Positions 14,001-27,100 are shown, counted from the first letter of the stretch. The stretch: DNA of 64,000 bases from Prunella strophiata (GCA_036583965.1 JAZBQD010000014.1:26269490-26333489), one strand, 5' to 3'. Program-made: numbers and translations. The notes: generated by a model not told the origin, from the letters alone.

Positions 14001-16560
14001 AGGAACATATTCTGGGTGCAGTGGGCTTCATCAGGTGCCACTTGGGTTTGTCAGAATAAAATGAAAAATTAGATAGGTAGCAAATGGAGAAGTTTAGTTT
14101 TCATTGTCACTGGGTAATGTAGTTTTACTGAAAACTTCATAGAAATTTGAATGATTATTCTCCTTTTCCAAACCCACTCCTGACTTCAGGACATAGCCAC
14201 TCTCATTTGTTATCACTGAATTTCACTTCTTGAATTGAATGGCAAGCATAGGTTTTTACTGCATTTTATGAGGTTGCTCATTAAGGTACATTTTTGCAAC
14301 TTCTTGGGATTGAGCTTACCTTAAAGATCCCATTGGCCTGAGTACAGCTTTAGAATTGCTGCTGTACAGGAATAAAGCATGCAGACAGAGAACCTGAGCC
14401 TTGTTTCCTTCCAAAGAGCCTCTCAAAACACCACTACATATCCAGCTCCTATTAAAACACTGAACTCACTTTGCTTTGAGAGACACCATTACATCTCATG
14501 TTTGTCTTATACTTTATGAAATGAAGAAATCTGCAAAGACTCAGGCAATGTAACAGCACATGCCCTTGAATTTTTATTAGTCTATGCAGAATCAGATTTT
14601 ATAGAGAGCAGTACTTGTTCAGCTAAAACCAAATGCTTTATTGTCACAATACCACTTCAGTGTTTCTACAGACACTGCAGTATTTTCCAAAACCCACATT
14701 TCTAATTTGGTTTTAGAAAACTCCTGTTTATCTGTGTGTCAAGTAAAAGGCAAACTAAGCCAAACACTACCATAATTCATTCTCTACTAGAACATTAGGT
14801 GATGAGAATTTCCCAAGAAGAGCATTCACAGAGAAGCAAAAAGCTGAGCTGAGAACAAGAGTGAGCTCACCTGCAAACTTTGCTTCCAAGAAATCTTACT
14901 GAAGCATCCAGCACTCCAAAGGCAACGTCCCTGTCATCCAACCCACTGGCAGTCACCTAGTCACCAGGTTGTTCTTGGTCAAAATATCTTTATTTTTGGG
15001 AGATAGATACAGTTTCTTAAACTTCCCAGTGTGATAATGCTGCCTGTCCCAGTATGGGGTGGAGGTGGTTGTAGGTTGTGACTGGAGATCTGGGGGTGAA
15101 GAGGGAGAAGGCAAGGCCTTGAACAATGCTGTTGTAGAAACTTCAGCAAAGGTTTTTCAAGACCATAGGTATGACTTCATGGCTGCTTAATATAATTTCC
15201 TTACTGACGGAGGGGGAAGCAGTAAAAGACCTAAATTAAGCTTATATGATTTTTTTTAAGCTTTATAAAACCCTCTCAACCCAATTCTTGGAAAATTAAT
15301 CACACAATGCCTTTTTGTGCAGTCACAGGCAAGAGCAATACTCACACAAATTACAGTTCTCCAGGCACCCATTCCCATTAGAAAATTCACAAGAAGTTTG
15401 TTGACCAAGTTGATAGTGACTGGCTAAGAAGATAAATAATAAAAAATGGTAAATAGTTAAGCATCAGCTGTATGTTGTATGCAGTTAGTCTTTCTTCATT
15501 GTTTTCTTCCCTTCAGCTTTGGCATTATACTGTTAGGTTATAGCCCAAACCCAGCTGAATAACTCAAACAACTGTTTGAATCTAGCTGTATTTCCACTAG
15601 TCAAAGCACCTATTTGTACTTGATTTGAACAGGAGCACTTATGGTGGTAGACATGGAGTAGAATAGCTAAACTGGAATGGACCTATGCCATTCATTTAGT
15701 CCAATGATACTTACAGTGTGGTCCAGAACCTGTGGAACAGAAAGACTTTTGGTTTCATTCTACAGAACAACATACAAAATGCCCAAATAATTTTGGAGGC
15801 AGATATTATAAGTTTAGGAAATGACAGAAATAAATTGGTCACAATAGCTTGCAGCTCCTGAGCTTAGATCCCTTACATGCATTTAAGATGAGACAAGTTG
15901 TAAATTCCTGAAGATTGATTCTGCATCCTTGGGAGAGACAGATGGAGAATGTTGAAGGAATACAGGAAAGCTGTATGATTTTCTCTTGCTTCAGGTAAAA
16001 AAATTCTCTCTCTAGAAACAAGATTTATATGTCCTCTTTATTCTCTCTACCTCCTTGCATGATATTAGACAACTGAGATAAGCTCACCATTTCACAAAGA
16101 GCTACTTTCTTGTTGTGTCTGACTTAAGCCCATTATTCAAATTTGCAATGTTGCTAAGCACTCCCAAGATATAAAGCCATGTAACCTGAAATTTCCAACT
16201 TATTCAGTCCAGTATCATCACATTATCACACTAACTACTTTCAAGTGCAAATTAATTGACTCAACTGAAAGGATACTTTAATCTCAGTGACTTTCAGCCC
16301 TGACTTTGCTCAATTTTAAGGAGATAAGGTTCAAGAAACATTCACATGCTGGGATGAGATCCTGCAAATACCCATATGACAATGATTCACTGTCTTCAGC
16401 ACAGGCTAGAAAATAAGGCAAGGGGCCACACACTGATATACAGACAGAATTCCCAATACTGAACAGCTGCTTATGCAGGCAGAGCTGTCTCTTCTACAGG
16501 CTGAGTGCAACAGCATTCTAATGAAATCATAACTGATAATAGACATGTGTGTGAAAAGGA
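2021..16560. other. Gene-poor flank downstream of GAS2L3
   Basis: I see no exon, RNA gene or complete mobile element here. A moderately GC-richer patch at about 9,690-10,560 has several overlapping short frames but no coding signature. AT-rich alternating stretches lie at about 8,380-8,480. In human the next gene in this direction is ANO4, and no ANO4 exon is recognised in this window. Confidence 0.55.
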
Positions 16561-17062
16561 TAGAATCATAGAATGGTTTGGGTTAGAAGGCACCTTCAAG
16601 ACCATCTAGCTCCAATGTCCCTCTCACAGGCAGGGACACCTTCCATCAGACCAAGTTGCTCAAGAGCTCCATCCAGCCTGGCTTTGAACACTTCTACAGA
16701 TGAGGCAACCAGAACTTCTCTGAGCAATCCATGCTCACCACTCTCATAGTGAATAATTCCTTCCTAACATCCATTCTAAACCTACCTTCTTCCAGTTTAA
16801 CATCATTACCCCTTATCCTATCACTCACTACATGATCCCATAAAAAGTCCCTCTTCATCTTTCCTGAAGGCCCTCTTTAGGTACTGAAACTCTGCAGTGA
16901 GGTCTCTCCTCCAGGCTGAAAAAACCCAACTCTCTGAGCCTGTCTTCACAGCAGAAGTGCTCAAGCCCTCTGATCATCTTCATGGCCCTCCTTTGGATTT
17001 GTTCCAGCAGGTCCATGTCCTTCCTATGCTGAAGCCCCAGAGCTGAGCACAGTACTCCAAGT
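16561..17062 (-). mobile_element. CR1 LINE 3' end, truncated and decayed
   Basis: The plus strand begins TAGAATCATAGAATGG, the reverse complement of the ATTCTATGATTCTA terminus of avian CR1. About 500 bases of the CR1 3' region follow, including the conserved [20 protein letters not shown] segment of the reverse-transcriptase C-terminus on the minus strand (about 16,930-17,030). The copy is 5'-truncated near 17,062 and carries stops and frameshifts. It is non-functional. The left end is exact and the right end approximate. Confidence 0.92.
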
Positions 17063-20000
17063 GCTTCATGTATGCTACTGAAACAGTCACACTTCCCCAT
17101 CTGAATTACAGCTTTCTCTAAACTGTGAATGTTTGACTTCACAGACCTAATATGTTACTTTTACACACCAGTGTAAATGGACTGTGACTTAAGGACCCAA
17201 GTCTTGGGGAAACTCATGGGGTTTTTAAGAAGGAAATCACAAAGAAACTTCTCAATATTTTCATTAAATAATTAAGCCCATCCATAATCTAGCAGGCATT
17301 CTTATGGATATTGTCATGTACATCACCAAAAATGCTTCTTCATGGGTATATTTGTAAATTGACCTAGCAAAATATCCTACTACAGCTAAGAGTGTTTTAA
17401 AATCCAGACTATACAACTGTGTAGTCAGAAAAACCTCCCAAGTCTAATCTATTATACAGGAACTTAATTCCAGGGCTATATACCCAGACAAAGATATTTA
17501 GTTTGATTTTTAAATAAACTCATTCTGCTGCTCTTTTCTTTGGATGCAGCAGTAAATAACATCATGGTACTTCAAGGGTCAATGCTGCAATGTGTACACA
17601 ATAAAAGCAATTTATTATAGTTTTGTTTCACAGGTGTCTATAGAGCACTGTATTCAGCAAAAAGGGAAAAAAAAGCTGTGAAGCAGCATATTGTTCATCA
17701 GGATGACACATCACAGTAATTATTTCTGTTCTTCTGGGAATATAGGTTTTGCTACAAGGCACTTTTTGTAACAGCAGCGGTGCTTCAGAAAAGTAAATAA
17801 TAATAATGCTTATATAAAAGTTCAGCAAATTAGAAGATTCTCAACCTGAATTTCAACAATTACTTTTATTTTAAAATGCAAGAGGTAAAGTATATGCTTT
17901 CACTGTAAAGATGCACACAACTCACTTTATTATGGTTCTTATGAGGTGCCCTGTCTGGGTATTTTGACAAACACTAATGTATTGCACTTTTCCTGAGTGA
18001 ATATCCTAACAGGGTGTTTGAGGAAGAATGCAAGTTTGGCTTTGTTTAGTAGGACCTCAGCTTTGTGCAGTACGCTCTGCCTCAGCAATAAAGGCCAATT
18101 TTACATCAAAGTTCTGTGCTGCAATCTTACCTTCTAAAAACTCTTAGCACAACAAATCTGTCAATACTTTCTGCCTAGCTACATTCTTTGGAGAAATGGC
18201 CAGCTGCTCCCATCCTGTAAGGCTTTTCTTCCATCTGGAACAAAATACTTCACACAAAATGCCGTAATAGCATTACTTTAGACATCAGTACTCCTCCCCA
18301 AGTAGAAAGCCATCCACTGCTGGCACTTCCAGCAGTGACACACCTGAAAGTTCATTTCTCACTTAATAGGGATTGCTGGCTAGCTAGATCTGAACTGTGA
18401 GCAGGTCTCACCCCTTAAATAATCTAATGTTTTATTTTTTATTAAAATGTCTGAAAGGTATAAGTGTTGAACTTACTTACTTTTCAGACAATTTATTTTT
18501 CAAAACTTTTAGTACAGAAATGATCTTCAATCTTGGCTTTTAAAGAAAATAACGAAAAGGAGGTTTTCAAGAATGTACTTGCATTAAATGAAAGGGTCTT
18601 ATAAATTAAATATCTCTTGCATTACTTATTTCATGCCAAGTCTGGATTTTGCTAGCTAAAAGTTTTATTTGAATCAGAGAAGTTTTGCCCATGCATTTCT
18701 AGAGAAGTTAAGGGGTTTACATTGTCAGAGTAGTCTCTATAAAATTAAGACACCAGATGACCCCATAGAGCTCACTCACCTAACAAACAGATTTCAGTTT
18801 CCCTGTAGGGAAAAAGAAATGGAGCTGCACAGTTTGATGTTCAAAGTTATGGGTGCTTCAAGGTTTACAAGGAAAACTGCTCTGAAATTTACCAGATACA
18901 GATAGATATGATTAGGATCTATAAAATAGGGTTAGGATACTTACCTGAGAAAATCTTGGATTGTCTTTGCATTTTACTGGCCAGCTGTAACAGCATCTCC
19001 TAAAAGAAAAGCTGCAACTATGCAGAGCTTGGTCCTGTAGGAACAAGGATGGCAGATGCCACTTGCAGGTGCTTACTAGACATAGCTGAAGTGGAAGGGT
19101 AAGTCTATGAGATAAGGCACCAGCACCAGACTGCCAGGAACTGAAGACACTTTGGAACAGCAGAAAAAGGCAGGCTTTAAAAGAGTTTTTAAAAATTGAA
19201 TAGGGAAGGGGAAAATCAAGTTAATTAGGCGGGCCCAGTGAGAACACCCAATTCTCCACTCAACAACACTAATTAAATTTCTGTTATTAATGGCAACAGA
19301 CATAGAGATAGGTCTTAAGTTTGTTGACAAGATATAAGCAGGGAAAATATGGCACACAGGTGCTTTATATTTCAAGTAGAGCTGCAAACACAACTTTCTG
19401 GTATATCTGAAACTACTTAGGCTCATTCCTGGATGAGGCTAGGAAAGAGTAGGATGCCCCTTCTACTCAAGTAGTCACACTGTCAACAGGGTCAGATTAA
19501 AAATGTCTTGAACTCCAAACAAAACAATGGATTAGATGCAGCTATTTATGCCAGAGATGGAATCTACTATTTATGTGGTGGTAGAGAGAAAACATGAGCC
19601 TTCTCAAATGCATTCTCTTTCCCTCCCTGCAAAAAGATGTCAGGAGAAGAAACATGTGCACATAAAAAGGTGCAGTGTATGTTTATTTTAAATAAGTACT
19701 CATACAGAGGACATCGATATCACATGGAGAATTCAGTCATATTCTTGCTCCAAATGATCTTTCCCTCACAAAAGGTAATATAAACTGAAGATTAGACTTG
19801 CTATTTGGCAACAAACATTGCAAAAATAGTATGTATTTCCATTGGGAGGTACTTTGTTACACTTTATTCTTGGCTCACCTCATGTTACATGGCTATGCAG
19901 TTGACAACTACAATTTTCACAGCAGTTGGATCACGCTCAAATACACTATTTTTATAATAAAACCAAACCAAGTCTATCCATGTGTAACTTTAGATTAGCT

Positions 20001-20218
20001 GATTAAGGTTTCAACTGTAACAGTTTATGCACTTTAATTTCAATTTTGAACTTTAAAATTCAGTTTATTACATGACATCATATATCACAAATATGAAGCC
20101 ATTTGCCTCATTTTCTCTGTAGTTCAGAAAGGTAGATGTTGAAGTTGCCTTACACTGAGATCCAAGAGCCTCAGTGTTTAAATTGATCCTAAGAACCTTG
20201 TAAATGGTTTAAAAAGGT
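17063..20218. other. Intergenic, nothing recognised
   Basis: AT-rich single-copy-looking sequence between the CR1 copy and the solo LTR. Open frames are short and unremarkable. Confidence 0.55.
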
Positions 20219-20766
20219 GCTGTGGGTTGATCCCACCCAGCAGCCAAGTGCCTGTGCACTCCCCTTATCCCTCCTCCACCCCCAGTAAGATAAGGAGAGA
20301 GGAGCAGCAAAAGCAAAACTCACTGGTTGGGATAAAGAGTTTAATGAATGAAGAAAAGATATGAAAAGTAAACCATCAGGTGATGCAAAGGCAATCCTTC
20401 ACTACTCCCACAGACAGACTGATGCCCAGCCAGCTGGCAAACAACCACCTTAGAAGCCAGACAACCTGCACACCCTTCCTTCTCTACCTCTTCCTTCTTT
20501 TTATTGTTGAGGTGATGCTTTATGATATGGAATAGCCCTTTGGCCAGTTCAGGTTGGCCAGTTCCCAGCCATGTCACTCCCAATCTCCTGGCTACTCACT
20601 ATGGGGGCAGAGCAGGAAAAAGAAAGACTTGACCCTGGAAGGGCTGTTCAGCAACAGCCCAAACAACACCATGTTATCAACATTGGTTTAGATTTTAAAT
20701 CTAAGACACAGCTCCATCTGGGATGCTATGAATAAAGTTAACTCCATCTCTTCCAGACCCATTACA
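20219..20766 (-). mobile_element. Solo avian endogenous-retrovirus LTR, old and degraded
   Basis: On the minus strand the block starts near TGTAATGGGTCTGG and ends near GATCAACCCACAGCA. This is the layout of a widespread avian ERV LTR, with TG near one end and CA near the other. Landmarks in this orientation are GTTGATAACATGGTG, the GCTATTCCATATCAT region, an AATAAAA-type TATA-like stretch near 20,500, and ATTAAA near 20,340. No internal retroviral genes flank it, so it is a solo LTR. Substitutions and indels show it is old. The short open frame at 20341-20583 is not a gene. It has the same orientation as GAS2L3. Confidence 0.8.
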
Positions 20767-22807
20767 GAAAGAAAACCCCAAGAAGTCAGCTATTAATCTG
20801 CATGAGATGTATCACATGTAACTCACCATTTAGAAGCCCAAAAATAAAAAGCAAGTCATCTACTGTAAAATGCTTTCAGCATATGAAAACCATGTGCCAG
20901 ATTCATCAAACCTGACAGGAAACCACTACAGTCAATACTCTGCCTAACATTGTAGCAGTGGCTTTGACCAGCGTACATATAAAACAAGCAAGCCCAGGCC
21001 TCCCCCAAACATACAACTTTGTATGGGATCCTGTGGGACTTGTGTCCATGTTATCAAAACAGATCTGTTTTCCTCTACAAGTTTGGATACTGGCATCTAC
21101 TGCTTACTCTGGCATCTACTGCTTACTCCCAGCAGGTTGTGAGCAGTATTGTACAGTAGATATGCATAAATAGAATCATAAATTAAATAAAATAAGCTAA
21201 CAAGGTGCTCAGAAAAGCAGCTCTATGACTCTGCCACATTGCATGAGAACTCAGTTTACGATGTTTGCTTACTCTAGTTCCAAGGAAAAAAAAACAAAAA
21301 ACCAACCTAAAATAAAACCCCTTAACAACAGAAATTACATAGTCTATGGAACTCTTCTCCTTTTAAAAAGACTTCCCTGTTCCACCATCCAGGAGCCTTT
21401 ATAACAGTGATATCCACTCCTGCCCATAAATAGACTGGGAATAGGAGGCAGAAGTGATGGTCTGTGGAAACCATCAGTGTGTCTTCAAAGACCTTCAGAG
21501 CTCCTCAGATTATGGAGGGACAACTGTTCATTAATCCCATAATAACCCAAACAGCACTACTCCCAAAGACAGTAGTTTTTAATCTACCATGAAGCTCACT
21601 TCTCAAGGGTAAAGGTTTGAGCACTACAGATGTTTAACTCCCTGAAAGACTTCAGGAGCTAGGTGTAAACAGTGCATAGCTTTCTGGCACCTTAAGATGT
21701 TTAAAGGCAAATGCAGACTATATTCCTCTTTGGGAAACTACTTCTCACCTCCAGAGAGTGATAGAGGAGAGCCAGGAAAGAGGTCTGCATAAATAAACAA
21801 GGCCACTGCAGACTAGAATGCCAACAAAAATTAACCTGTAGTACTGAGAAAAGTATTTAGCAATTCAGTCCTACATGCAAAGGCCACTCCTGCAGAACAG
21901 TAAAGCTCTGCTAGAACAGGTCAGTGCTTGCAGCTCAGTGCTTGCTGCAGCAGGAGCTGTTTTGGGGCTCCAGCCCAGGAGTAGCAGCTGGTGTGGGCTC
22001 CAGCCCAGGGAAAAGTGTCTTCCCAAGAACTCAGGAGCATCTCTCCTTGCAGTGACAGCTTTCTAGGAAAGCTAGTCAGATTTGAACATGGACCAAGCAA
22101 GGTTATCTGCCCTGGGTTTTAGAGGTAGTATTGCTCACTGAAGAGTTCTGTTCTGAATTTCAGAGGCTAAGGCACAATGAAAGTGAGCAATCAAGGCCGA
22201 TGATTATCAGTGTCCCATTTAAAACAAACCAAGCTCCACTTCCAAGTGAGCTGAATCCACTTTAAGGCGTATGGGGGAGGGACGGGGCACAATGAACACT
22301 GATAACAGCATCTGTCAAATCTAAACAGGACTAGAAAATTCTTCTCTTTCCAAAACATGTGACCTAGATTTGGGTTCTGGGATACCAGTGAACAAAACCC
22401 ACTGTTTTGTTTGAGGTATTAGAAATTTTACAGCTTGTGAACAGCTCTGTTGCTTGCCACACACCTCAATGCAGATGTGCGAGAGCCACTAGAGTTCTGC
22501 TACAAAAGCATCAGCCTTAATTCCCCTTTCCTCTCCCACACTTTTTTGCAGCAGATTAAGGATATTTGCCATTCCACAGTGCCACACAGTAAGTAAGCTC
22601 ACTTCTAAACATATCCAAATAGAAGTTTCTAAACCGCAAAATAAACACAATTCTTACAGTAAGTTAGGCAGCAAAAGGCAGGTTATACCTAATATTTCAT
22701 ATTAAATGTAGTGTTATGTAAATGTTTTCTTCCTTGTCCTCAGTGTAGCAGTTACAAGAGGCCCTTTTGAACAAAACAGAGACTTCCACAGAAAGTAACA
22801 AATTAGT
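20767..22807 (-). other. GAS2L3 3' UTR (end not resolved) and flank
   Basis: This stretch follows the GAS2L3 stop. I see no canonical AATAAA in the gene direction close to the stop. An ATTAAA variant occurs at 21578-21583 on the minus strand. The true 3' end is therefore unknown. A 19-base direct duplication lies at 21091-21128, and a repeated GGGCTCCAGCCCAGG motif lies near 21,965-22,010. No other coding sequence is visible. Confidence 0.35.
21091..21128. repeat. 19-bp direct duplication
   Basis: TGGCATCTACTGCTTACTC occurs twice back to back with no mismatch, a recent local duplication in the GAS2L3 3' flank. Confidence 0.9.
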
Positions 22808-24186
22808 TTACTTTCTGGGCTTTTTAGTCCCTGTCATAACAAAATAGTGATCATCTTGCCTGCTCTTCATCGGAGGAACTTTCGATGCACCAAGTGTTCC
22901 TTTATTATATGCCTGCTCCTTTGGGAGTGGCTTCTTGGCTGCTGGGGCCAAGCTTTTGTTTCCTTGCAAGTTTTTGGTTGAATGCTGACCTTTTGTGGAA
23001 GGCTGTGCTGGCTTTTTGGTCACTGCTGCTTTGGCTGAAGTTTGAGGAAGCCGTACAACAGACAAAGGCGTGCGTTCAGCAGGTTTGGATAAAGAGGGTC
23101 CAGCCTGAGGGGGATTACTGGCATTTGGCTGCTTGCTGCCAGCTGATGACACATTTTTGCTTGTAGGTAACAATGGAGGTGGTGACTTTGATGCTGTGCT
23201 AACTGCAAGGGAAGGTGCAGAAGCAGAAAGTTTTAGTTCAGAAGCAGTTTTCAAGTTCCTTGCTAGGTGAGAAGGTTGTTTGTGGGGCTTTCTGAGGATG
23301 CTGAGACCCAGCAGCTGAGATCTGAGTATCATTTTCAGGAGGTTCTGCAAGGAGCTGCTGAGAATGTGCAAACTTGGCAACAGTGCGCAGATTTGTAACT
23401 GGCAGCTGAGCAGCCCTGGGAGCAGCTGACTTCACCTTGGATTTAGTGGCAGATACAGGTTTGCTTTTAGCAGGGACACACTTCTGTTTTGAAGTGGTTG
23501 TTCCAGCTGTCCCAGACAAGAGAGATGGTTGTTTTTTAGAGGGTGAGAGGGCACGATGGAGTGCTGGTGCTGGGGAGCCCCGAGGCAGGGCAAACTTCAC
23601 CTTGGTGGCATCAGGGGGACCGAATACGCTTGCGCAACGTTTCAGAGGGAACGGGAGCTGTCCTTGTTCCTGCACGTGAAGAACTTTTGCTTCCAGGCTG
23701 TGAAGGAGCAGAAGCTGGTGAGTTGCATGCAGGAGACTCCAGTTTCTTTGAGGTGCCAGCTAATGGTTTGAAAGGAGACTGCACAGCTGTTGCTGAGGAC
23801 CCTTGTAATTTGGACCTGACTGTTGATGACTTGGCAGTGGAAGATGGGGTCACTGGCACTCTCGGTGATGCCAGGGCAGGGGACTGAGGACGTTTAGCTA
23901 AAGCCTTCTTGGCACTGGCCCCAAGACCTAAAACAGGAGCAGGAGGTTTCGATGGCTGCTTTTGAAACATATTGACAGCTGACATTGGATTCATAAGAGG
24001 AGGCTCCTGATTTCTAGCTGACAAGCTGGGGACACTGTCACTGGTGACCCCTTTCTGGAATGCCAGGATTTTTTGTTCCAGAGTTGCAAACTGAAGCACT
24101 CGGCATGGATCATATTTGAGCAGAAAACCTTGAAGGGTGTCCCAGCCTCCACCAACACGTACCATCACATGCTTGCCATGCAGCAT
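22808..24186 (-). CDS. GAS2L3: GAS2L3 last exon: GAR domain end and long basic tail, split over three frames
   Basis: The exon opens after TTCTCAG and reads [33 protein letters not shown] (end of the GAR domain), then a low-complexity Ser/Pro/Lys/Ala tail rich in SKS, KP and SP steps. The first frame stops at 23611 after RKRIRSP. The protein continues in a second frame from about 23,613 ([11 protein letters not shown]...), which stops at 23238. A third frame carries the end ([11 protein letters not shown]... [13 protein letters not shown]) to the stop at 22808. All three pieces align in order to the single human last exon. The switches fall at C5 (23614-23618) and near C4 (23284-23287) in the gene direction. 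One base less in each makes a single frame of 458 codons. Confidence 0.92.
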
Positions 24187-27100
24187 CTGAGAATGGGGAA
24201 GTGGGGGTGGGAACAGAAGAACAAGAGAAATTCTTATCTTGTTTTATTTTTATTTATCTTACATTACCACCTATTGAAATTGACTAAAAATAGCACTTCC
24301 TTTCGTACAGAGAAACTATTTTAAAACAGAAATTATGTGATAAACAAGGTTTTTGCTTCCCAATTATTTTATTAGATGGCTTCTCCTACAGAGATAGTAA
24401 TTCTGTGCCAGGAAATAATGGAAACATCTTTACAGAAGACATTTTAACCATTCTGTGAGAATCTTTGTTTAGTATACAGTGTTCTGGGCATGGGTTTAAC
24501 TTAAATTATGGATGTCCTTGTAACACAAACTCTTATGACTGCTGACAAGAGTACTCAACTACCCTGCAAATTATAAACCCCAAGAATCCAGGTTTTGATC
24601 AAGCAACATTCTCAGGATGTTCTATGGCATTATCCTTATTTATGCTGCAAGTCATTACTGAAATTTTAGAGATATCACAGAGAAACATTATCTTAGTTTA
24701 GTATGGTTGTAAAATCAATGTTCGTGGATCAAAGATCTAAAGAATGGAGTAATTACACCTATTTAGAATAAGGGATTGAATGTCAAGTTGTCCCAGCTCA
24801 AATAATTCTGTCATTCTAAAACAACTCTATAAAAATGAGGTATTTCACTTAAAAGCATTTCTCTCCCCAAAATAAATATACATTGGAGTTATAAAAAACT
24901 ACTTACTCGTATGAAGAGTATTTTATCTCCCAGCCTATAACGTCCCTCTGACAAGTATTCAATTGAAAATCGATGGGAACAACTGCAGGGAGGATCTTCT
25001 GCTATATGTTTTACCTAGTTATTAAAATGAAAGCATTTGTTAGTATTTTGACAGAAGCACAAGTTTAACCATCTATTGAGTTAATCTTCTACTGAGACGG
25101 AAGACCCAAGAAGGAAACCACTGAAAAACAGGCAAAAGGTAGTCCCCAAATAAGTGCTGAGTTAGAGAAGATCTGCCTCTAAGAGCCATGTAGAAATGCA
25201 ACAAATTGGAAGGGTGAGACTATTGCCAAGAAGGAGAAATAGTGAGTATTCAGAGAAAGTAAGGATCTGGTGGCTGACATTCCCAAAGAAACAGAATTTT
25301 TACGTTACAACACAGAAGACCTTTAAAACAAATGAATTTTTAAGCAGAATAGGAAAATTGTTCATCATTTCCTCTGGACCAGTTCAAACTGTACAAATAA
25401 TTTCCTTTTCTGCATACATATTCATTTCCAATTGGTACAGCTACAGAGGTTTGATTTAAAATCTTCTTTCAAAAGACTTTCATCAAAGCCTACTTTAACA
25501 TCTGATGAAGTTTTATAAAAGATCAAATTGAAGAGAAACATTCATTGCAGTCACAGAATATTGATACCAGAAAAACTGAATGACAGCATTTCTTATACTC
25601 AAAGAAGCAAGGAGAAGGAAGAGGGGACAGGAAATCAATGTAGGTTATATGCACTCCAAAACATATAGAACAGCATTTGATTTACATTTTGAAAACAAAA
25701 CAAAATTGATAAAAAGAGATGCATACCCTTCTGTTTGAGGAGGCTGACACGTATTAGATGAAAACCAGCCAGCCTGTCCTTACTAAGAAGATCATACAAG
25801 TTCAAAAGTAAGAGTTTAATTTAAAGCCCATATCACACTAAGCAAATAGCACTTACTGCCTCATGTAGCTCCCCATGGTGACAACATGACTTTGGTGTGC
25901 TAAGAGGTGATGGTGGCCCAGAGGTCATCAGCAGGGTTTCTTCTAGCTCAATTTCCTTCTCTAGTTTTACAAGTACAGGAGGTTCAACTCCATACCTCAA
26001 ATACCAAAGCAGAGTGTTTAATTACTAATTTATTAAAGAAAACAAAAAGAAACTGATGATAACAAACTTGCAAATATTATAAGTGGCTTGACAGACAAGG
26101 ACATCTGAATCAATCAGAGGAAGTAGTTGCCTTGATAATCCAAAGAGAAGGAGCATCTCTGAGTTTCTAGCAGAAGCCCTTCCTAAGGCAGCCTTGGTGT
26201 TACCAGAGGATACAGTAAAAATACTGCCAAAAATAAACAGTTGAGGTCACATCCAATTTAGACACGCTATCTTAAAGCTTCCAGCTCTAGAAATAAATTA
26301 AGTCCACATTTAAATAATTAAGAGATACCTTCCAAAAAGCTGAAAACTTTAAACCCTCAAAATTGTATTTAATGCTCAGTGAGTTCTTCCAAGAGGTACA
26401 CATTATCTATAAGATGAATGTATAACTTAAACACACAGCTATAAAAACCAACATGGAACAGCACCTTTCCAAAGAAAGGGTGTGATAAATATTTGAAAAA
26501 ATATTCATATTGTATGATGGTCCTAGAAAAGCTACTCATTACTTTTTGCACAGAATTAACATCCACTGCATTGCATTTAGGAGCTGCAAATAATGTCCTA
26601 TCTTTGTCTTAGCTTTTACTTAGTAGGATGTGGCCTTCAATTTCTTGTTAGGAACATGTGTGGATCACATACCCTGGATACAATGCGCCCAATTTCCAGC
26701 AGACAAAGATACACTTGTCTTGGATCCTTGTGCAACACTAAAAGGGAAGAGAATAAGGAAGAGTTACTAGCTCATATTTATTGCAGGAGGCCTATGTAAT
26801 TAGGTACAGCCAAGAGAAGGGAAGATGAGTACCCATGACTATAAATTTCCCATCATCCTACCCAGAGGCAAGGTACATTATCATTGACAAAGCACTACAT
26901 GCTTTACAACTCTAATTTTCTATTCTGTAAAGTCTTTAAACCCATCCTGGCACTCCTGAAACAACTCTTCTCCTCCTCCTAGGAGAAATATGTTTTATGA
27001 TCTCTTTCCTGTTCTCATCAAGAAAGAAAAGAGACGTGAACGCTTCCCGTTTCCTACTCCCAAATGCAATATCGCAGTCTTAAAGATGAAGAGCACTTAA

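Noticed and set aside
13754..14041. 95-codon minus-strand frame with fairly even composition
   Set aside because: No known domain, no flanking splice signals of note and no synteny support. It is probably chance.
15650..15710. Possible CR1-like fragment (TCATTTAGTCCAATG)
   Set aside because: Only a short resemblance to a CR1 tail, with no diagnostic terminus.
16855..17142. 95-codon open frame on the minus strand
   Set aside because: It is the decayed C-terminal part of the CR1 reverse transcriptase, not a host gene.
20341..20583. 80-codon open frame on the minus strand
   Set aside because: It lies wholly inside the solo LTR and has no retroviral or host protein similarity.
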